NCBI RefSeq assembly: GCF_000003815.2
Contig: NC_049980.1
Span: 9,632,360-9,696,359, forward strand
DNA length: 64,000 bases
DNA from: Branchiostoma floridae
Lineage: Eukaryota; Chordata; Leptocardii; Amphioxiformes; Branchiostomatidae
Direction: 5' to 3'
Below, piece after piece: positions 30,546 to 43,607 of the stretch (position 1 is the first letter of the stretch; every line of letters begins with the position of its first letter). Made by a program: the position numbers and the translations under genes. The notes beneath the pieces are model-generated. The model had not been told where the DNA came from and ran no database searches. It saw only the letters and a list, made by a program, of their open reading frames with translations.

Positions 30546-33500
30546 TTACACAGAACTAGACACCATGTGGTTTATCTTCTTCCTGACAGTGAGTCTCTCG
30601 GAGGTCCAGTCGGGCGCGATGATGAAGTGACTGCGGTGCGGCGGCCGGACGTGCTGGAAGAAGCTGACGTTACAGGTGTAGTCCAGCGACTTCTTCGGCT
30701 GGTTGCGGTACCACCGCGGTGGGTTAGGGGGCAGCCGTGCAATGGTCACGTTAGACTTGCCGCTCTGCACTTGGCTGTAAGAAATGGGAGAATCTATGAG
30801 GGAACGTCGCATGAGTTGTTCTGACTCCCTTTTCATAACTTTTTCTATTGGCTGCCCTGTCAACAAGGAAATAAAAAAACCTGCAAACAAGCAAAGAAAT
30901 CCACAACCCAACGTCACGAAATCGTAATTTTGCCAGGAAAGGGGCCTTGAAAATCACATAAAATGCACCACAGAGGTCCCTTCTGCCAGCATGTGGTTAG
31001 CGTGGTCATCAGCACTACGGCTAACGTTAGTTACTGACGTCACCGCGCGACTTACCTGTCCTTCTTACCGCTGGAACTCTTGAAGATTTCTGACAGGTAA
31101 GCCTTTCTGTGTGCAGGGCAGAGCAGAGAGGCGTGAGAGAGCAGCAAGGTTGGGGATTTTGTGGCAAGCCTTCCGACTATTATTATTATTAAAGACTCCC
31201 ATGTACTGTTACCCTCTTCGCTCCTCTAGTCCTCCAACAATGTTGTCGAGGCTATAGTTGAGAATTTTACCTTTTGGTGCATTTGGACTGTCTTCATCAT
31301 GGAAAACACATACTTTGAGAGCAAAGCAATGAAATGATTATTTATCCTGACTAGCTCAGTTTGTCAAGTTCACAGGAAACTTACTCTTCCAAGTCTTCCA
31401 TGTAGTCCTTCAGGATCTTTTCTTCGCGGGGGTTCCCGTCCACCCTACCGTCGATCCCGTTCAGCCGGTAGGCCGGGGGCGGTCCGTTGTTGGCGCCGGT
31501 GGGGGCCAGCTTGCGCCGTTGTCGCGCTGGTGCAGAACGGGTCGCTCTATTCTGTGACGCTGCAGATCAACAGAGAAACAAATGTTTTTACCAGTGTGAT
31601 TCCCCACAAATAATTAGAATTGGCGATTAAAATAATTCGTTTATCTTACGTAACATTTAGATTGCGCTATAAATCGTTTGAAAAATGTGGTCCGGTCTGC
31701 TACGACATCGCATTAGGCTAATTTAACGTCACATTTCCAAACCGGGCCCCGGTCGGGCTGTTTGTGGAAACGAAAAATAGAAATGTATACGTAAGAATAT
31801 GTACAAATAATGCCAACGGCCATTCTCTTTACGTCTTGTGTAGTTTGAGGTCTCTTATATCATACTTTTCGTTCCCGAAAGCTTCCTGCACGGGCCCCGG
31901 TTTGGAAATGTGACGTTAGCCTTACCACTGTAAAGGATCCGCCCCGGTGGCATCACCAAAAATGACAAGACATCAATTTTTTTTTTCCTTCCTTTCCTAC
32001 CTGATTTTTCCAGACGTACGGGGGAACTCCCCCGTGTGGCCACATGTACCCGCATGGAGCTCGGCTGGGACCGCTCAGGCCCGGCAGACTTCCCGCCGTT
32101 CAGACTCTTCAACATGTCGTAAACTATCTGTTTCTCTGGAAGACGGCCGTAGACAAAACGGTGTCGTCATAAAAACAATCATCAAACACGGTGTGCCCAA
32201 AATGCTGAAGACTGTTAATACTTTCCAAATGTATTCCACCCCTTCCCTAAAATGCTTCTTTTTACTCACGAACAGAGATTGCATCGTGGGATTCTTAGCA
32301 ATGTGGTATTGTACATGATAGGTTCTACATGTTGTACATGGTACTTGGAGAAAGAGTTTGATCGACTCGTCATCGCTTGATCGCTCTTCTGTCTTCTAGC
32401 AAGAAACAAGTTGTTGTTTTTTTCATCAAAAAAGTAAGTTAACCGCACACACACAACCCATTCATGAAATCGATCTGTGTCGAAAATTGCATTAAAACAA
32501 ACCAATTCACTTCGCCTCCTGCCAAACCATTCACTATGGGGAGGACTTTGACTTAATAAAGTTTCTGACAAAGAGCCAATGTTCTTCAGAACTCTCTAGG
32601 CGACACCGGGCGTTTTAAGGTAATTACGTAGTACAGTGTGCTACAAGATTAGCGTTCCCCCTGTCAATTTAAATTTTGTTTGTCCCAAAGGCTGATATAT
32701 TTAGTTTAAAATACCATCTATTCAGTGCGTTGTCCCGTACATATAGATAGAGAACTCATAACAAAAACGAGATCACTTTGCGCTAATATGAAAGGCCACA
32801 ATTACAATTACAATTGTACACTGGGATGCAATCCGTAGCAACGCCACAGGACTTTGTTTGAAATCTTGACCATGGCCACTTCACCACTTGAAGGAATAAG
32901 AAAATTTGGGACCCGTCACCAGACGTGGTACTTTTTAGACACTTTCTGAGCTTTGTAATCTCCTTACCGTAGTCGTCAGCGTTCTGGGCCCAAGTCTTGA
33001 ACTTGCCCACCTGTCCGTCCATAGCGCTCACCTGGAGGACGAGAACAAAACTACAGGCTTACGATCAAAGTCAAAATAAACATGCTTTAGTTTCTACGAT
33101 CCCCAATATATGTACCCAATTGCCCCCGCTACTGTTCAAGTTACCATAATGTTAGGCCACAAGTACAGCAAATAGATAAATTTTCGCCTGATTTCAGGAA
33201 AAAAAGAATATTTTCTACTGGCGAAAAATTACCAAAATGGGCACATATGTTGTGTTGCAGCCTAATGATTGTACTTGTAGAGGTGACACTTGTGAGGACT
33301 GTACCCAGGATTGTAGTTGTAGAAGTGAAACTTGTTGGATAGTTGTAAAAGTGGCACCAATACGGTACCATTGGTAACTTTGTTAGTGATACCAATCTAC
33401 CTCACTAGTGTCACTTTTACTACTTTCATGTTGGCTAGCGCTGTCATACCATGTTTTGTTCCTTAAATTCTCCGTGGACATCCCTGTTCATTACTTACCG

Positions 33501-36500
33501 GCCTGTTGTCAGGCGGCGGGATGGGCTGGTGTGACTGCGGGTAGGCGGTGTAGCCTGTCATGGCGTGGGGCGGGGTCTTCACAGTACGGTACGTCGTCCA
33601 CTCCTGCTCGTCCTCTCTGAACTCGCCAGGGGGAGCTGTCTTCGGTCTGCTCGGGACCGAGTTCACGTGGTGCTTAGCAAGGGAACCACAAGTTCAAACG
33701 TTATTATACTAACAGATGAGGATGGTATATATAGTGTAACACATGTGTATGTGATATATGATTTTCTTCCTTTCGCAATGTGCCCATAACATCTATCATT
33801 TCACACGGCACCAAATATCGACCAATAAATGTATCATTTCTTCTCATAAACTTTGCAAAATATACCCTCTACCTACAAAAACGGTGTATCAGATCATGAA
33901 GTTGTGTTACCTGCGGCGCTGTGGGAGGGTGGAAGGGTGTCTTGGTGTTCCAGGTTGACCAGTGCGGCTGGTCCTCCGGTGCTGTGGGCGGCCCTTTGTT
34001 GACCACTACCCACTTCTCTCTCGGCTTGTACTGGGGGAGGCGAGCCTGGATACTTACTCGCGGTACCTCCGGGTCTGAAGAAAAAGAAAACAACAACAAA
34101 GGCGCCGATTTAAACGACGGTTCAACAAAATGGAAAGAAACTTCTGTATTACAAACGCACCGAATTCTGCATTTGTTGATTATATCGATTGGATTGCTAC
34201 TGCTCGCGTCTTTTGGTATGGCAACGGAAAATACGCAGCCATAACAACACATCACTGCGTTCTCTATGCGAGGTGTGTCCCCATTCCAATATAGTAGCCC
34301 CTGAATTACAAAGTTTCTTTCAAAGCAGTAACATAACATACATTTCCAGCCAAATAGTGACACCCTACTTAACATCATGTACGGAGAGTGAATGAGAATT
34401 GCTTTCTATACAAGAACGATTTTCAGTCCGATTGATTATGTAAAATACAATCATAATGCTGGGAAATGCTGTCGAGACTGAATCCCAGAGGGATTGTCTG
34501 TTGTCTAAACATGATGACACCAAAAGATAAGAATCACATGTAATGTTACGTACCTAATAAATGCACCATACACACGCACTTGTAATACAAGACATCCGTT
34601 ACCGAAGCTCTATAGAACCCCCCCCCCCCCCTCCATAATCGTCTTGTTGCTACCTTTCCACAATGTTACTGTCTACATGTACTTTTTCCTTTGTCCCTAC
34701 TATCAATTCAACTCTCTCGATTGCTCTCTCGATTGGAAGAAATGCTTGCATCCAAACACAAATATTTACCAAAGACCAAATTTAATCCAACTCTTTTTAG
34801 CCTAGCAAAAGGCATTTAACACAGGTCATATCTTAAGCTCATACGAAAAGCAGTTCACTGCACTTGCCATTATTCTCTAAAGGAAGCAGAAACAATGTCC
34901 AAATCATTTGCCCCGGTATCGAGGTTAGATCTCCCAAAGGACCCTTTTGTAAAGGGACGTGTTTTCATTGTAATTCACGACGCAGAGGGAGAATGGGTAG
35001 GCGCTGAACAGGTTGTTTTAGTATATCCCGCTTCTTAGTTCCACCTGTACGCCGGCACAGTCTGTAAGATCCTGTGTTTACGCGGAAGATCCGCTTACAC
35101 GTTGCTGTACAGACTATAGTATGCCGGCTTTTTGTGTATCAATGGCGTCTGTATAACCAAGGCACAGTCAGAACTCACGGACTCAAAAATTCAACCGGCT
35201 TCTATTTGACAAAAATTATATGCAAGCTCACAGCAAAAATAGTCAATGATGTTACAATCAGTGTTCTGGTGACAGAACAAAGTTCTGTTGGTTTTCCTGA
35301 GCGACATGTTGAACTGCCTTGCCTTGAATGTTAGTTACTAAACATGCCGCTGTTTATGTGTACACAACCGACCTGTTCTAGACCCGGTGGATTTGCGTAG
35401 ATCATGTGTGCAAAACCAGCCCTTTTCCCGACCTTTCCGCTTCCAAACAATGTCACGGTGGGACTGAACACGAGAAATACACAGAAAGTCTGTGGGCACG
35501 TAGGAGTCTTCTTAAACGTCCTAGGATGGATACCTTTCGCCATGACATTGAAAGAGTGCAGATATTTGAGAGAATCAAGGTAAAAATGACTGCAGAGTTG
35601 CGAGAACAAATATGCCGCAAAAGTCTCTAAATACGAAGCCAATATGCAACGTAGAGTAACACACTTCGAATCCGACCTCATTTACCTGTAAAATCGTGTA
35701 TAATCTTACAGAGCACGTGAAAGAATCACTGACCAAGTGTCTCAACCAAAAAAGAAGGTCACGCTAAGAAATTGTGTCAACACCAGACAACCTAAAACCT
35801 CACCTGTCACAAGAAAGCTGTGAATTCTGCACAGCTCTGGTTAGAGAGATTTTCCGCCAAGCGAGACCGGACTGCCACAAGGCCCTTTAGTCAGAACTCA
35901 GACCGTGACTGTCTGACTATTGTTAGTCCTACAGGGTGGCAACAGACACCGCCAGGTGATATAATACCACGGCAGGTAAGGGCAGAAAAGCGTCCTTGGC
36001 AACCGTGCCGGAGTGTCGTGTGACTTGTGACCCCTGGTCGGAGTGTGCGTAGAAGAGACTTCTCGTGCTAAAAGATACCCGAGTCCGGTATACTTTACAG
36101 TTCACGTGTGGAGTTCGCTGCACTTCGGTCTGACATACCTTGGTCTTTAGATACAATGGCGGGCGACATAAGTTGTAACTGGCGGAGACTATGGTCACCA
36201 ACGTAATGTTACCGACCGTACTTTTAAAGTTCTGAAGGACGATGATTGGCATATGACATTTCTCGGTTCATGATCTAGATTTTCGTCTGGGGTACAATGT
36301 GGAAAATGCCAACCGATATCAACAGAGAAAACCCTTCTTGTACGAAGAAGTAACCTGGAACAAAATCTCTGAGGGGGAGCGCAGAAAGAGGAGTACCCAT
36401 TACCAGACTCTGCCCACCACCACGAAAAGTATCTGCCAAACTCTATGATATTCTCCTCCCGCATTACAATAAATGCGCTTTGAAGAAAGACCTGTATTAT

Positions 36501-39500
36501 TAAAATCAGTTGCAAGTCATTTCCTAACTATATGTCTATCGGCCAACATAGATTTGAGCCATAGACCATCCAGGGCCCTCTAGCGTCCTTAGCAGGCGCT
36601 GCGAAAATCAAAGCAGGCATTGAGGGAACGTAAATAATGACATGTTGGCTACATGTATGATCATGACAACAAAAGATATACTGTACTATCTTACCGGGAG
36701 GTTGGTGGTACTGCTGTTGCTGTGGGGGCTCCAGCGACTGCTTCAGGTATTGCATCGACGGCCTGACAAATTTCTTGACCACATGCTCACCCGTGTTCGG
36801 CACTGGGGGAACAAAACGGTGTACTTGTTTATCTTCATTTGTTAAGAATATTATAGAATTTGTATATTTTTAGGGCTGTGTGCACGCGTGTGTATTGGTG
36901 TGTGTGCACGATATGCTGGTAGGTGTTGTTAAATGAATAACTGGATAGACTGTGAGCCCCCTGAAAACCCTCCATTCTACTACAGCAGGACTTCAGGTTG
37001 CATGTGAAATCTCGGGTTATGACGTTTCATGACATGCTATTTTCAAGACTTTTCCAAGATACCTATCGGGGATCAGTGTGGCCTAACACAGTATCAGTAG
37101 CTGCTCATGCGTTGTAATGAAATGAAATGGGATTTATCTATCTACAATGCAACTATTTATTGGGACAGACCTACGGTTTCCAATGGCCAATCTAGCCTCT
37201 CTCAAGAATGCTCTACTATCTGATGGAGACCAAAGGTTTGGTTAGTTTTGCGTCCAATAATGTGGCCGATTAGTGACCTCGTTTGTAGCGAACAAATATT
37301 TAAAGTCACAGATAAGGTACTTTGTGTGGTAACGGTAATATGTGAAAAAACAGTTAGTGAAAAAAAAACATTACCAATGATTGTAAGGTCGTACATGTGT
37401 AGTACGTTCTTCTGTTCTATATGTCGGTAAAACTCAAAGACACACCAGCTATTTCTACTATTTTTCCAGCGTCCTGTGGAGCCTGGTAGAGGCTAACATA
37501 CATGTACTTAACATGTCGCACCAAAAATACTCTTACTTTCTCCTCCATGTTTACGATCAGTAAGAATGTTTTGTCTAGTTTTGGTCTTGAAGCCAGTTTT
37601 TAAGTCAACCACAATGAACCAACTGACGAAACTTTGACGTCACTATCCACACCTTGAACTACAAAACACCCAACCAAACATGTCACCAGTATGCTCAACC
37701 CACACAGAGACCACGTGGCAGGTAACCATGGCGACCAGGGACGCCACCTGTGTGTGCCATCGTCAGGCCATTGATCGTTATTGTTGTAATCAACATTTCT
37801 TCTATTCGTCCCTTATCAAAACACAATCTTGATGTGCCAGGTTACCGTTAGGCAGACAAGTATGTGTCATTACATAGCTTAATAATCACTACAGATAAGT
37901 TAGTAATAGATTTTCAGGGTCGTAGTTAGGTGGCTATTGGACCAAAATACCTTTATTCGGCGTATATTGTAGCGAAATGCAATTGCAGCAAGTTTTTCAC
38001 CGTTTGCTTTGACCTACACTAGCTATATAGGTACAGTCATGCAGGAAAAGCCAACTCTAAAACAGCCAGTATACGGTTTCTCGTAGTTGTGTTTGTCCAA
38101 TGTGTAGAAGTGTAACACGTATGTTTAGGGTCTTACTCCCAATGTTTTCCCACAAATCCGCCTGTGTTGACAAGGCTTTTCTACTCACCTAGCAAGAATG
38201 TGGGCGAGCCTTTGTACTGGTCTCAACTAACCAACATTACACCACATGAACCACCGCAGCCTCAAACGTTCCTTATCAAACCATTCGAAATGATTTCTTT
38301 TGTCAAGGCGGCATTGAGATCTATAAATTGTTTGATATGTGCCCTATGCCATTAGTACCTTGATAACAATACAGGTTAGGAACCTTAACTGGTTTTAAGT
38401 AAGGTAGCAGGGAAAGTGATATCTTTGTCCTTTTGTAACAAGATACGGGGGAAAACATGGCTTTGAAGGAAGGTCGGAAGCCCTCTGTGTTCGGTAGCGC
38501 GGTTGTTTTCCTTGGCGCACGCTCATACACCGTTGCTACCGTCCCCATGTGATGGTTGCTATGGCTAACCACAGACGAGTAACAGTGATATCTTCTCATT
38601 AGCTTTCACATAACCTTCCTACTTTTACTTTCAAGGTCAATTCGTAACTTTGCTTTTTCTCTCTCCAAAGATGTAGCGTAATTGGATTGGAATATCGCCG
38701 TACCTTCCGAAATGGATTAGTAACCAAGAACGCTAGTGGTTCCCGCATGTTGACTCTACTACAATGTGTAGCGCCATGTCCAACAATGGCAGAACACAAT
38801 ACATCTCAGTAAAACGAGGGTTCAAGGGGCTTTTTTTTGCCACAATGGTGGGGCCACCCTGCCTACTCTTAGGGCAAACCAACCGTAAAATCATCTGAAA
38901 AAAGGCTACAAGTCGACTCAAATTTCCGACCTTACTTTGTCTAGTTCAAGCATGCTTCACTCTGTCGCCTAACTTGTGAGCTCTATGTAATAATACACAT
39001 CATAGTTTCATACGAACGTGCTATATTCACCCTGAGATATTTTGTTAGGCGGTTGCTAAGGAAGAGTACTCACGTCTTTGCTGGATCTCCTTGGGTTGAA
39101 CAGAGAAGAAGTCGGTGTTGGTCATGTCTTGCGGGTTGTCCGGTCGTGATTCGACGGACGCCCGGCGCATGTAGTCCCGCACGGCCTTGCGTACCCTCTC
39201 CTGGAGTAGCGCCGTCCCCGTGGCGAACCGGGCCGAGTTCGGCGTGTCCAGAAATCCCTTAAAACCAGGAGGAGCATGGATGCTTACAAACTCAATACCA
39301 CCACGTTTCGGCATGGTTATTCTAGTCTAACCTCCTAATAACTCTCTAAACTAGGAAGTAACGCCCGACGTCGGTACGCTCAGAGGCCAACACCATCTAC
39401 ATAGAACACCGCCACACGAAAACATTGTCGTACGTAGCGACAACAGCTTTGTAAAGCAAGAAAACTGCTCCTGTTGTGATGTTTCGCCCCGTATGTTCAG

Positions 39501-41175
39501 AAAGTTGTTGCCTAAACTTTTCTGTGGTAAAAGGAAAGCTAGACAAGAACAACAGGAGCTGAATGGGCTTAGCGACACTCAACACCGGCTGGGTTCCAAG
39601 GTCGCGAACAGAAACAGTGGTTAAAGATAGCCCGTAAGGTCATGGCGTTACGTATGACACTGATAGAGCACTTCTCAATGACCAGTGACCCAAGCCTAAT
39701 CGTCTACAATGATATCTTGATTTACAACAGCAATGGCACTGCGTGGTTCTGTGAAGAATTCATTCGGCAAAATCTTTTGGAGGAAGAGAAGTCTACAACA
39801 ATATCCTGATTTACAACGGCAATGGCGTTACGTGGTTCTGTGAAGAATACTGTCGGCAAAATCTTTTGGAGAAGTCTACAACAATATCCTGATTTACAAC
39901 GGCAATGGCATTGCATGGTTCTGTGAAGAATATACTGTCGGCAAAATCTTTTGGAGGAAAAGAACATTACTGGCAAAGTCTTTCGGAGGAAGTGTCCTCA
40001 CAAATGTATGCCTGCTATTTGGGTTAATAGCCTTTTTGGAGAATTTTATTGTTACATTAGTTGTCCATTAGTCGAGTGGCGGTTGTTATGAAATGGTTAC
40101 CGGCGTGGACCTTACTTCACGGTGGATTGCAAGTATTTTGGAATCACAACTATTTAGAATTTTGTAACTTACCATAGATATGTCATCATCCAGGGTTACC
40201 GTCGACCGACTCATGACGATTGGCTTGAAGAAAATCCCCAATACGATATCTTTTTTACCACTACAAAAGCACTATTATCAGTACAATGTCCTACCGTCAC
40301 AGCGGTATTACAGTTCTAAAGTGACTTTCTTCCGTTCTCACTTCACGAGTGTCTGACAAGTGTCTATTAGATCCTTCCGATGACACAATGAAACTACCTC
40401 ATCTTCTGATAACATCCATTACACGCAAAAGTAGACCTATTGAGCGGGATGAAAACAAGCTGAGAACCACCAACAACGTGACAATACCGTAACGGTTGTT
40501 GTTGCCCTAACGCTATTACCCTCATCGTATCAAGTAAGCCCTCAAACCAATTAGCCTACTAAAGATGGGTATAAGGACCGCCGGGTAAGTTATTGGGTGA
40601 CAGTGGCCCATGTTTTGGTAACAGAATAAAGCTATAAACGAGATGTGTAGGAAGCAATTATCTCCCTATAAAATATCACGTACCGGATGTCGTATTGTTT
40701 GACCAAGGAGGTCCTTAGATTGACGGAGTTATGTACTGTTACAAATTCAAGAGCAAGCTATTGGTCATAAAGTTTTTTTTTTACTGCCTGGTCGACAACG
40801 AAGGTATTTGTACTCTCGAAACCCAACTAAAGTGCATCACTTGTAAAACTTGTCATTCAAACATATCTAGATTTGGCGGTGCGGTACACGGCATGACTGT
40901 AAACACGTGTAAAACCATTTCCCGTGGCGTTTTCGTTTAAGCTCTTAGCAACCTGCTGCTGAACCGGAATATTGCTAACTATACAGGTGCGGCCACACGT
41001 TAAAGAGTGCTGTAGGACCATGAAATCTTACCGTGCGAGGATGGGGATTATTCCGCCGCCCAGGAGAAAATGGTCTCGCCTTAATCTGTTTGAAGGGTCG
41101 CGGCTTCTTGTAGTCATCGCTATAGCTGGTCTTGGGTGTCCTGAGGTGGGCAGGGATTTGCGTCTCAGGCGGCAT
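30546..41175 (-). CDS. Unrecognised Pro-rich basic protein, 11 exons, 515 aa
   Basis: Exons: 41032-41175, 40173-40223, 39074-39326, 36695-36802, 33911-34074, 33499-33672, 32968-33031, 32001-32135, 31385-31559, 31056-31106, 30546-30774. All borders are GT-AG, phases 0,0,1,1,0,0,1,1,2,2 agree throughout, and the total is 1548 nt. The weakest acceptor is at 39327. The start ATG 41175 has an in-frame stop four codons upstream. The protein is soluble, basic and rich in Pro, Gln, Arg and Trp, with no membrane segment. Landmarks: TSYSDDYKKP and RRNNPHPRT in exon 1; a helix RVRKAVRDYM in exon 3; REKWVVVNKGPP and HWSTWNTKTPFHPP in exon 5; EWTTYRTVKTPP in exon 6; FKTWAQNADDYE at the exon 7-8 join; PPNPPRWYRNQPKKSLDY in exon 11. 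Such short Pro/aromatic motifs recall sperm/cilium microtubule inner proteins, a weak inference from memory. I cannot name an orthologue. Confidence 0.82.
33155..33462. mobile_element. Partial GGCC-ended MITE, inverted, between exons 6 and 7
   Basis: GGCCACAAGTACAGCAAAT, then GCAGCCTAATGATTGTACTTG and AGTGTCACTTTTACTAC read as the reverse complement of the interior of 27063-27574. The right end lacks the terminal GGCC block. It is absent from the equivalent place in the duplicate (28.29-28.50 kb). Confidence 0.65.
39711..39965. repeat. Minisatellite: three units of about 85 bp
   Basis: Each unit runs ATATCCTGATTTACAACGGC, AATGGC, GTGGTTCTGTGAAGAAT, TCGGCAAAATCTTTTGGAG. Units begin near 39711, 39800 and 39884, with a shortened fourth ending near 39985. 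They lie between exons 2 and 3 of the 11-exon gene. Confidence 0.8.
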
Positions 41176-42469
41176 GTTGGTGTCGCCTTACCGGGGCAGT
41201 TCCGGGGGACGTACCGTAACCCTACACGGACTCTCGTACTCGGATATGACACCGTAGAAAGTGTGCCGCCGCGGCGCTGGAGTACCACACTTCAGGCCGG
41301 CGCAGCACTGTACCGTCTGTCTGTCTGTATGGCGGCACACCGTGGCCCAATTCAATCACACAAACACACAAAGTCCCTAGGGCAACGCTTAGGACTCAAT
41401 CAATCGGTCGTCATTTACCAACCATTGAGGACTCTACAGGAATTCTCTCCTATTGGCCGCGACATTAGTTACACAAACAGGTTTAACACGCTCGGAATGG
41501 CCAATGAAAACTTTCGCCAATCGCCGACGAACAAGAGTGACAGAAGTAACTTTTCACGACATGCACCCATGCGTCATATCTTCTGTCCCTTAATTGAAAG
41601 ATGTCATTTTAAGTCTATGCTCAGCCAACATACCTGCAGTCCTTCTGAAACACTTTGACAGCCCCTCCGGCCGGGATTAATTCAGTCGATCACAACCAGC
41701 AAATAAGGGCGGGTAGACCAAACAAATGGAGCAAATACATGATTTGGAAAAGGTCGCCCGGGGCCGTTGCCATAAACGCTATCGTGGTTACTATGGTGTT
41801 CACGTCACTGGGCTTGCGGCGATGAGAAAACGCCCCGTGGAGTTAAAGATTGACCACTTTTGTTTTGTAATTGTAAAGAATTTTAGTCCGTGGCAGCCTA
41901 CCTGCCCGCCAGGTCACTCTGAAAGGCTCTCGAACAAATCTATCTTAGATCGCCGTCATTTTTATCATACCGATAAAGTCATACATACCTGTAACGAGAA
42001 GCAAACTGTTCACAAGTATCGAGACAGAACACACGTTCTAGCCATATAAACTTGAATGCCTCACTTGAACAAAAACACCTTCTATACTACTGATAATTCT
42101 ATTTGCAGGCTGAGATATACAAAAATCTGCTGCATTGAAACAGAACTTCTGTTACAAGTCGTACCAATACCTCAGTAAGTGTGTAAACGTAAACTTCTTG
42201 TTCGCTCAGCACGTTCGTACAACATGAGAATTTACGACGTCTGTATTGTAGTATTGGGCTTGGCCTATATTTTCTACAGTACAATGACATCCCAAAGGCT
42301 GTCATAAAGAAGGCTGTGCTGTGTTTATACATAAGGGAAGTTACTATGGTTAGAAACATAGCGCAGTAGTACTCGGTACAAATAGTTGAAGTATAGACAC
42401 GTCTTACAAATTCATAAGACACAATTCTACTAAAGAATAGTATACAACACCAGCTTCATTCTTGCTTCT
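41176..42469. other. Presumed promoter side of the 11-exon gene; no other gene
   Basis: A GC-rich patch at 41000-41300 around the start codon, with donor-like CCCCGGTAAGG just upstream, suggests a 5' UTR exon. CCGTTGCCATAAACGC and GTGGTTACTATGG near 41766-41800 resemble half-sites of the RFX X-box (GTTGCCATGGCAAC) but not a full site. The long plus-strand frame across 40972-41658 is antisense noise. Confidence 0.35.
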
Positions 42470-42475
42470 TTTAAT
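42470..42475 (-). terminator. NCLN: Candidate polyadenylation signal of NCLN
   Basis: On the minus strand ATTAAA lies about 1.1 kb past the NCLN stop, at the end of an AT-rich stretch without genes or splice sites (42476-43607, the probable 3' UTR). Confidence 0.3.
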
Positions 42476-43607
42476 TGTTAATTTTTCAACTGTACAAAAA
42501 CACAAAACATATTCAACTTTGGCAGTGCAGCATATACCCGATTCATTACTGATTTAAACAACCACTACTACGTGCATTCTACCCATTCTATGATTATTTC
42601 ACTGCTTTACACAGACCAAGGTTTTTGCATTCAAAATTCAATTCCATGAAATTTACTCATAGTTTTGTTAACACCTTGCACCATACATTTTCCTTGACAA
42701 ATACAAGAGTTATCCTAGCCTGGTATCCATTCTCTTTAACTTCAGTTCACTCTGACAGTTACTTCCATAGGAAACATTGGCGCAAACTGCAGCTATGAGA
42801 GACTGGACCCAGTAATAAGAAAGCCTGACGTTACTTGATGAAAGAATGTCATCTCAAGTCTAAAATGACAGGAACATTTGTAACATTAATTTCTAGTTTG
42901 TGCAGTCTGGCAAAATTGCACAAAAGTTCACCATTGCTTCCAAGCAACAAACAGAGATTTGGAACCCTAACCAATAGCAAGGGTGGTTTTAAACTTGTAC
43001 CATATATGTCCCATCCGGGGCTGAGTACTAGTATTCTATAAACTAGACATTTGCTATGTGTTATACTAAGTTTGCCCCAATGCTCTATCACATTTACAAA
43101 CACATACATGATGATCTGTAGTCCACATAGTATGGAAAAGGCAGCCATGAGACATACAATTAAAAGCAACTACATGAAAGGTATGTGAACGTTGGGCCTT
43201 AGCAATGTCCTGTACAAATACAGCTTGCTGAAGTGCATATACCTTGGGCCATTTATATCAAGCCTATACTCCCAACTTATGTCTTGCATATCTCGCATAC
43301 TTACTCTACATAGTTGGTACTACTTTTTATAACCTCGCTAGCATTGCTTACATCCATGTACTCTAAAATCTTTCCTCTCCCAACCCTCAAACACACAGGT
43401 AACAGTCTGTAACAGTTCTTGTTGTGAAATCGAATACTGCATTACTATATTCATTTAAATTTGGTTATCAAGAACGTGCATAGGGTACATTTTGGCCCAT
43501 TGGTGTGTCCATGACAAGTGTACATGTACACACACACACACAGTGGCCTACAGCATGCATCAGGACATCAAAGATTCTACATGTACACTTGAGTAGTCTT
43601 GACCACT

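Noticed and set aside
37722-37735. RFX X-box (GTAACCATGGCGAC)
   Set aside because: One mismatch in the second half-site and a position deep inside an intron; such a match is expected by chance in 64 kb.
40972-41658. Plus-strand open frame of 228 codons
   Set aside because: It runs antisense to the first exon of the 11-exon gene, its composition is unlike a protein, and it has no initiation or splice context.
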